Below are positions 59,668 to 64,000 of a stretch of 64,000 nt of DNA, one piece after another. Position 1 is the stretch's first letter, and every line of letters begins with the position of its first letter. The notes below the pieces were generated by a model. The model had not been told where the DNA came from. It did no database searches and saw nothing but the letters and a program-made list of their open reading frames with translations. Made by a program: the position numbers and the translations under genes. The DNA is from Rhodoferax lacus (GTDB lineage: Bacteria > Pseudomonadota > Gammaproteobacteria > Burkholderiales > Burkholderiaceae_C). Where the stretch lies: NCBI RefSeq assembly GCF_003415675.1, contig NZ_QFZK01000018.1, positions 1 through 64,000 of the forward strand, in the 5' to 3' direction.

Positions 59668-60147
59668 ATGGCAACTGCAAAAAAACCGGCCGCAAAAAAG
59701 GCCGCACCCGCGAAAAAAGCACCCGCTAAGAAAGTAGCAGCAAAGAAGGCCGCTCCGGCCAAGAAGGCAGCTCCCGCCAAGAAGGTAGCCGCCAAGAAAG
59801 CCGCTCCGGCCAAAAAGGCAGCTCCCGCCAAAAAGGTAGCCGCCAAGAAAGCTGCTCCGGCCAAGAAGGCAGCTCCCGCCAAGAAAGCAGCTCCCGCTGC
59901 CAAGAAGGCTGTTGCGAAGAAGCCAGCGGCTAAAAAGGCTGTAGCCAAGAAGGCAGCTCCCGCTGCCAAGAAAGCTGCTGCCAAAAAGCCAGCCGCCAAG
60001 AAGCCAGCCGCCAAAAAAGCAGCCAAGAAGCCGGCTGCGAAGAAAGCCGCGAAAGCACCCGCTGCCGCAGCACCTGCTGCCCCTGCCGCTCAGACCACTC
60101 TGAACCCGCAGGCCGCTTGGCCATTCCCCACGGCAAGCAAACCCTGA
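59668..60147 (+). CDS. Histone H1-like Lys/Ala/Pro-rich DNA-binding protein
   Basis: A 159-residue protein made almost only of Lys, Ala, Pro and a few Val: MATAKKPAAKKAAPAKKAPA and repeats of KKAAPAKK. It resembles eukaryotic histone H1 C-terminal tails and bacterial H1-like proteins (AlgP, HctA-like, BpH1) that coat DNA. The C-terminus changes to neutral, Ala/Pro-rich sequence (APAAPAAQTTLNPQAAWPFP). Strong AAGGAG ribosome site before the ATG at 59668, and a strong terminator after the gene. It is expected to be an abundant nucleoid protein. Confidence 0.92.
   Translation: MATAKKPAAKKAAPAKKAPAKKVAAKKAAPAKKAAPAKKVAAKKAAPAKKAAPAKKVAAKKAAPAKKAAPAKKAAPAAKKAVAKKPAAKKAVAKKAAPAAKKAAAKKPAAKKPAAKKAAKKPAAKKAAKAPAAAAPAAPAAQTTLNPQAAWPFPTASKP
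59734..59886 (+). repeat. Three 51-base tandem repeats in the H1-like gene
   Basis: Codons 23-73 are three copies of a 17-residue unit, VAAKKAAPAKKAAPAKK, starting at Val23, Val40 and Val57. The copies differ by a few synonymous bases. Such arrays vary in copy number between strains in this family. Confidence 0.85.
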
Positions 60148-60161
60148 TCGAACAGGGCAAG

Positions 60162-60194
60162 AAGCCCGGCACCGCAAGGTGTCGGGTTTTTTTT
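60162..60194 (+). terminator. Intrinsic terminator of the H1-like gene
   Basis: AAGCCCGGCACC (60162-60173) pairs with GGTGTCGGGTTT, allowing two G-U pairs, around a GCAA (GNRA) tetraloop, and runs into eight T residues. A strong rho-independent terminator. Confidence 0.92.
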
Positions 60195-60204
60195 CGCCTG
60201 CATT

Positions 60205-61338
60205 TCAGGGGTAGAAGGCCAGCAGTTTGTAGCCGGCAATTTTTTCAGGGGTAGCACCTGGCTTGACGCTGACCGGCAGGGTGGTAACCAACTCCGCGCC
60301 TGCCGACATGGACGCCTTGTCGCTCAGTTCGCCAGGCATCAGCACGCGGCGCAAGACGGGTTTGTCCTGCGTGTCGGTGAGCGTGATCTCCAGCGCCGGG
60401 GTAGCCAGGGCGGTTGCTGCGGAGTTCTTCAAGGTCGCGTGCAGTAGATAGACACCGGGACGCACACTGGTAAAGGCCGAACTATCGATGGCAATGGATT
60501 CAATGTCCCGTGGCGCTGAGACCGTACATGCCAAGAGCTCACAACCCGCCAGGAGCAGGGGATGCAAGGCTGGCGAGGCAGCGGCAATGCGGTCACGCTC
60601 CAGGAACAGCACTTGCACCACCAGCAGCAATCCCAGCACACTGCACAGGGCAAACAAGGCTTTTCTACCAAGCCAAGAGCCCGTATTTGGCACCCGGTTG
60701 GCAGACTCCATAAAGGAGGGCGCAGGATCATCAGGTGGCACTTGAGACGGCGCAACCTTGGCTTGCTCTGCATCAGCGTCGCCGGTCGCCAGGCCGGCAT
60801 AGACCGTTGGCGCCCAATCATCTTCCAGGGCTGACAACGCCGGCGAAATTGAAGACCCGGCCGCCTGGGCCTCACTGTGCAGGTCGGCCATCAACAAAGG
60901 ATCTGTTTCCAGGCTGTAGGCCTGCGGCTCTGGGGCTGCGTCTGCCTCAGTGCCTGTCATGGGATCTGGCTCGTACGCACCCAGTGGTGTTGCTTGTGCC
61001 GAGTCAGCCAGAACAGCACCCCAGTCATAGGCCGGCTCGGTATTCGCATGTACTGGCATCATCACCGTAGACGCATAGGTGCTGGATGCTGGTTCTGCAA
61101 CAGCTTGCGGCTCAGGCCATGCAGGCGGGGTATGGGAAGAAGGTGCGGATGGGTGCGGCGAAGGCACCGGTGCTGGCACGTAGGCGCTGAGCGGCTCCTC
61201 CAGGCTGCGTAAATGGGCGTTGGCGTCGAACACCTCATCACATTGGCCGCAACGCACCCAACCTTCCGAAATCCGAAGCTGGTCCGGCACGACGCGAAAC
61301 ATCGTGGAGCATGCCGGGCATTGGGTGATCAGACTCAT
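60205..61338 (-). CDS. Zinc-ribbon and DUF3426 domain membrane protein
   Basis: A 377-residue protein. The N-terminal MJ0042-type zinc ribbon reads ITQCPACSTMFRVVPDQLRI, then VRCGQCDEVFD (CPxC and CxxC pairs). A long Pro/Ala-rich acidic middle (about residues 50-220) leads to one membrane helix (ALFALCSVLGLLLVVQVLFL, about residue 230) and a periplasmic DUF3426 beta domain (GVYLLHATLKNSAATALATP, then ALEITLTDTQDKPVLRRVLM). It follows prmA by 34 bp in the conserved accB-accC-prmA order. Function unknown. Confidence 0.88.
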   Translation of the reverse strand: MSLITQCPACSTMFRVVPDQLRISEGWVRCGQCDEVFDANAHLRSLEEPLSAYVPAPVPSPHPSAPSSHTPPAWPEPQAVAEPASSTYASTVMMPVHANTEPAYDWGAVLADSAQATPLGAYEPDPMTGTEADAAPEPQAYSLETDPLLMADLHSEAQAAGSSISPALSALEDDWAPTVYAGLATGDADAEQAKVAPSQVPPDDPAPSFMESANRVPNTGSWLGRKALFALCSVLGLLLVVQVLFLERDRIAAASPALHPLLLAGCELLACTVSAPRDIESIAIDSSAFTSVRPGVYLLHATLKNSAATALATPALEITLTDTQDKPVLRRVLMPGELSDKASMSAGAELVTTLPVSVKPGATPEKIAGYKLLAFYP

Positions 61339-61372
61339 GTGCGACTCATTGTAGAGCGCGCCACGTAATTGC

Positions 61373-62251
61373 CTAGATAGTAGCTGTCATGAGGATCCAG
61401 CCGTCCTCCGAGTCGCTGAACGTGAGCTGTCCATACGGCGCATAGGCCGCCTTGAGCTCGTCAGCCTGGCGCTCCAGAATGCCAGCAAGCACCAATTGCC
61501 CACCCTTCTCCACATGGGAGCACAGCAACGGAGCCAAGACCTTCAGCGGTGTGGCCAGGATGTTCGCCAACACCAATCCAAAGACGCCCACTGCCTTGTC
61601 AGGCAGCCCGGCGACCAGGGCCACGCGGTTGGCCTCGGCGTTCAGCTCGGTGGACTGCACGGCCGCTTCATCGATATCCACTGCCAGCACTTCCTGGGCG
61701 CCGTATTTGGAGGCACCAATAGCCAGAATGCCGGAGCCGCAGCCATAGTCCAGCACGCGCGCGGGCACGGCGTGGGTGGCAATCCAGCGCAGGCACATGC
61801 GGGTGGTGGGGTGGGTGCCAGTGCCAAAGGCCAGACCGGGGTCCAGGCGGATGACCTGTTGGGCCTGCGCTGGCGGCTCATGCCAGGTGGGCACGATCCA
61901 GAACTCGGGAGTGATCTCCACCGGCGCAAACTGTGACTGGGTCAGCCGCACCCAGTCCTGGTCCGGCACCGCATTGATGCCCAGTACCTGGCAGGTATCA
62001 AAAAAATCCTGCGCCTGCAGCAAGGCAGCGGCTTCGCGTGCCACGTCTTCCTTGTCAAACAGGGCGATCACGCGTGAGCGCTGCCAGCCCTCCTTGGGCG
62101 CCGGCATGCCGGGCTCGCCAAACAGGGCCTGCTCGGCATCGGTCTGGGCATCGGCGTCTTCCACGCTGACGCTCAGCGCGTCCAGCGCGTCCAGGGCGTC
62201 GCTCAAGCTCTCCACCCGGTCCTCGGGGCACATCAGCCGCAGTTCAAACAT
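61373..62251 (-). CDS. prmA: Ribosomal protein L11 methyltransferase
   Basis: A 292-residue SAM-dependent methyltransferase that methylates ribosomal protein L11. The N-terminal L11-binding part (MFELRLMCPEDRVESLSDAL) is followed by the catalytic core with VLDYGCGSGILAIGASKYGA (SAM motif I), the LAFGTGTHPTTRMCLRWIAT segment unique to PrmA, and VLANILATPLKVLAPLL (motif IV, NxLA-type). Length is normal. It lies 11 bp downstream of accC. Confidence 0.95.
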   Translation of the reverse strand: MFELRLMCPEDRVESLSDALDALDALSVSVEDADAQTDAEQALFGEPGMPAPKEGWQRSRVIALFDKEDVAREAAALLQAQDFFDTCQVLGINAVPDQDWVRLTQSQFAPVEITPEFWIVPTWHEPPAQAQQVIRLDPGLAFGTGTHPTTRMCLRWIATHAVPARVLDYGCGSGILAIGASKYGAQEVLAVDIDEAAVQSTELNAEANRVALVAGLPDKAVGVFGLVLANILATPLKVLAPLLCSHVEKGGQLVLAGILERQADELKAAYAPYGQLTFSDSEDGWILMTATI

Positions 62252-62262
62252 GCGAAACCTTC

Positions 62263-63612
62263 TTAGCGCTTGTGCTGTTCAAGCCAATGTTCCAGGTAAT
62301 GGATATTGGTGCCACCGGCCATGAATTTGGCGTCCACCATCAGCTCGCGGTGCAGCGGGATGTTGGTGTTGATACCTTCGACCACCGTTTCCGCAAGCGC
62401 CGTGCGCATGCGGGCCATGGCCTGCTCACGGGTGTCGCCGTGCACAATGATCTTGCCGATCATGGAGTCGTAATTGGGCGGTACAAAGTAGTTGGTGTAC
62501 ACATGCGAATCCACCCGCACGCCAGGCCCGCCCGGTGCATGCCACATGGTCACGCGCCCCGGAGACGGCGTGAACTTGTAGGGGTCTTCGGCATTCACCC
62601 GGCATTCAATGGCGTGGCCGCGCATTACGATGTCGCGCTGGCTGAAAGGCAGCTTTTCGCCGGCCGCCACCATGATCTGGGTGCGCACGATGTCCACACC
62701 GGTCACCATTTCGGTCACCGGGTGCTCCACCTGCACGCGGGTGTTCATTTCAATGAAGTAGAACTCGCCGTCTTCATAGAGAAACTCGAAGGTCCCGGCA
62801 CCGCGGTAGCCAATCTTCTTGCAGGCCGCCACGCAGCGCTCACCGATGCGCTCGATCAGCTTGCGGTTGATGCCCGGTGCCGGCGACTCTTCCAGCACCT
62901 TTTGGTGGCGCCGCTGCATGGAGCAGTCGCGCTCGCCCAGATAGACAGCATTCTTGTGCTTGTCGGCAATGATCTGGATTTCGACGTGGCGCGGGTTCTG
63001 CAGGAACTTTTCCATGTAGACCGCAGGATTGCCAAAGGCCGCTCCGGCCTCGGCCTTGGTCATCTGCACCGCGTTGATCAGTGCCGCCTCGGTGTGGACC
63101 ACGCGCATGCCGCGCCCACCGCCGCCGCCCGCAGCCTTGATGATGACGGGATAACCCACCGTCTTGGCGATGCGGCGGATACTGGCCGGGTCATCGGGCA
63201 GTTCGCCCTCGGAGCCGGGCACGCAGGGCACACCGGCGCGGATCATGGCCTGCTTGGCCGAGACCTTGTCACCCATGATGCGGATGGACTCGGGCGTGGG
63301 GCCAATGAACTGAAAACCGCTTTTTTCCACACGCTCGGCAAAGTCGGCGTTTTCACTCAGGAAACCGTAGCCGGGGTGAATCGCCTCGGCATCTGTCACC
63401 TCGGCGGCCGAGATGATGGCGGGCATATTCAGATAGCTTTGTGCCGAGGAGGCCGGGCCAATGCAGACGGCTTCTTCTGCCAGCCTGACGTACTTGGCGT
63501 CCCGATCTGCCTCGGAATACACCATGACCGCCTTGATACCCAGCTCACGGCAGGCGCGCTGTATCCGCAACGCAATCTCGCCACGGTTGGCGACCAGTAT
63601 TTTTTTGAACAT
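62263..63612 (-). CDS. accC: Acetyl-CoA carboxylase biotin carboxylase subunit
   Basis: A 449-residue ATP-grasp enzyme that carboxylates biotin on BCCP using ATP and bicarbonate. It opens [20 protein letters not shown]. The glycine-rich ATP loop is [13 protein letters not shown]. Catalytic residues are in [20 protein letters not shown] and [20 protein letters not shown]. It makes a tight operon with accB (18 bp upstream) and prmA. Full length for the family. Confidence 0.97.
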   Translation of the reverse strand: MFKKILVANRGEIALRIQRACRELGIKAVMVYSEADRDAKYVRLAEEAVCIGPASSAQSYLNMPAIISAAEVTDAEAIHPGYGFLSENADFAERVEKSGFQFIGPTPESIRIMGDKVSAKQAMIRAGVPCVPGSEGELPDDPASIRRIAKTVGYPVIIKAAGGGGGRGMRVVHTEAALINAVQMTKAEAGAAFGNPAVYMEKFLQNPRHVEIQIIADKHKNAVYLGERDCSMQRRHQKVLEESPAPGINRKLIERIGERCVAACKKIGYRGAGTFEFLYEDGEFYFIEMNTRVQVEHPVTEMVTGVDIVRTQIMVAAGEKLPFSQRDIVMRGHAIECRVNAEDPYKFTPSPGRVTMWHAPGGPGVRVDSHVYTNYFVPPNYDSMIGKIIVHGDTREQAMARMRTALAETVVEGINTNIPLHRELMVDAKFMAGGTNIHYLEHWLEQHKR

Positions 63613-63630
63613 GGACTAAAGAGGCCCCGC

Positions 63631-64000
63631 TTATTCGATGATGAAGAGTGGCTGGCCGTACTCGACCGCCTGCCCGTTCTCACACAAAATCTTGGTAATG
63701 GTTCCCGACTTGTCGGCCTCGATTTCATTGAGGATCTTCATGGCCTCGATGATGCAAATGGTCTCGCCTTCCTTGATGCTGTCACCAACTTCGGCAAACG
63801 CCTTGGCGCCGGGAGAGGACGAGCGGTAGAAAGTGCCCACCATGGGGGACTTGACGGTGTGTCCTGCAGCCACCTCTTCCACTGCGAGAGCAGCAGATAC
63901 GGGAGGGGCTACGGGCGCCTGCTGGGGGGGCGCCTGCTGCACCTGCTGGTACACCGGTTGGTGATATCCCTGCACCATGGCGCCGCCACCCTTGACGATG
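63631..64000 (-). CDS. accB: Acetyl-CoA carboxylase biotin carboxyl carrier protein (N-terminus beyond window)
   Basis: The biotin carrier of acetyl-CoA carboxylase; about 122 C-terminal residues are inside the window and the frame is open to base 64000. The biotinylation motif is [16 protein letters not shown], with the lysine biotinylated. [20 protein letters not shown] is the BCCP thumb-containing segment. A Pro/Ala/Gln-rich linker ([15 protein letters not shown]) precedes the domain. Upstream of accC on the same strand. A methionine at 63978 is internal, as the frame reads IVKGGGAM before it. Confidence 0.95.
   Translation of the reverse strand, partial: IVKGGGAMVQGYHQPVYQQVQQAPPQQAPVAPPVSAALAVEEVAAGHTVKSPMVGTFYRSSSPGAKAFAEVGDSIKEGETICIIEAMKILNEIEADKSGTITKILCENGQAVEYGQPLFIIE

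Noticed and set aside
59734..59886. 51-base repeats as CRISPR or mobile element
   Set aside because: They encode Lys/Ala-rich repeat units in a real protein, without unique spacers or terminal repeats.

Overview
The window looks like a chromosomal segment of a betaproteobacterium of the Comamonadaceae type (Rhodoferax-like; inference). The clues are high GC, the gene orders rubredoxin-pilGHIJ-chpA, ccsA-like-PP0621-pilS-pilR-ampD and accB-accC-prmA-DUF3426, and a Lys/Ala-rich histone H1-like protein after nrdB. A bciA-type 8-vinyl reductase gene at 4.1-5.1 kb suggests that the host, or a close ancestor, makes bacteriochlorophyll. No phage, insertion sequence, rRNA operon or CRISPR array is seen.

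Region 1 (1-13.7 kb) is a sugar acquisition and oxidation island. It holds a KDA dehydratase-like gene (cut by the window edge), an IlvD/Edd sugar-acid dehydratase, a divergent SDR sugar dehydrogenase, a GbpR-like LysR regulator, gguC, a ChvE-GguA-GguB ABC importer, and dgoK-dgoA. Together they would import L-arabinose or D-galactose and oxidise and dehydrate them. C5 acids would go toward 2-oxoglutarate semialdehyde and C6 acids toward pyruvate plus glyceraldehyde-3-phosphate. The same inverted repeat, GATAA-N12-TTATC, lies in both divergent promoter regions. A lipoprotein gene, bciA and an esterase gene sit inside the island.

Region 2 (13.7-23.4 kb, minus strand) is the type IV pilus Pil-Chp chemosensory operon headed by a 57-residue rubredoxin gene. 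The 1909-residue ChpA carries a 13-unit in-frame hexanucleotide microsatellite.

Region 3 (23.4-39.3 kb) holds a ThiD-like protein, hemL, a toxin-antitoxin pair, a PilZ-like protein, dusB-fis-purH, membrane proteins, ychF with a detached inverted ychF fragment beside it, an EAL-like/HDOD protein, a three-gene lipoprotein operon (CsgG-like, DUF4810, DUF799) and a FUSC transporter.

Region 4 (39.3-48.5 kb) holds a UbiH-like monooxygenase, dsbC, an M61 peptidase, an enoyl-CoA hydratase, a tRNA-Met with promoter and terminator, a TPR protein and miaB. It ends in a small cluster of a degenerate BLUF-like protein and two tandem XRE regulators. Similar AATCA/TGATT inverted repeats precede the BLUF-like gene and the first XRE gene. 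This cluster is the best candidate here for an undescribed regulatory unit.

Region 5 (48.5-64 kb) holds ffh, a CcsA-like protein, pilS-pilR, ampD, nrdA with paired NrdR boxes, nrdB with its own promoter and a perfect DnaA box, the H1-like protein, a zinc-ribbon DUF3426 protein, prmA, accC and the 3' part of accB.
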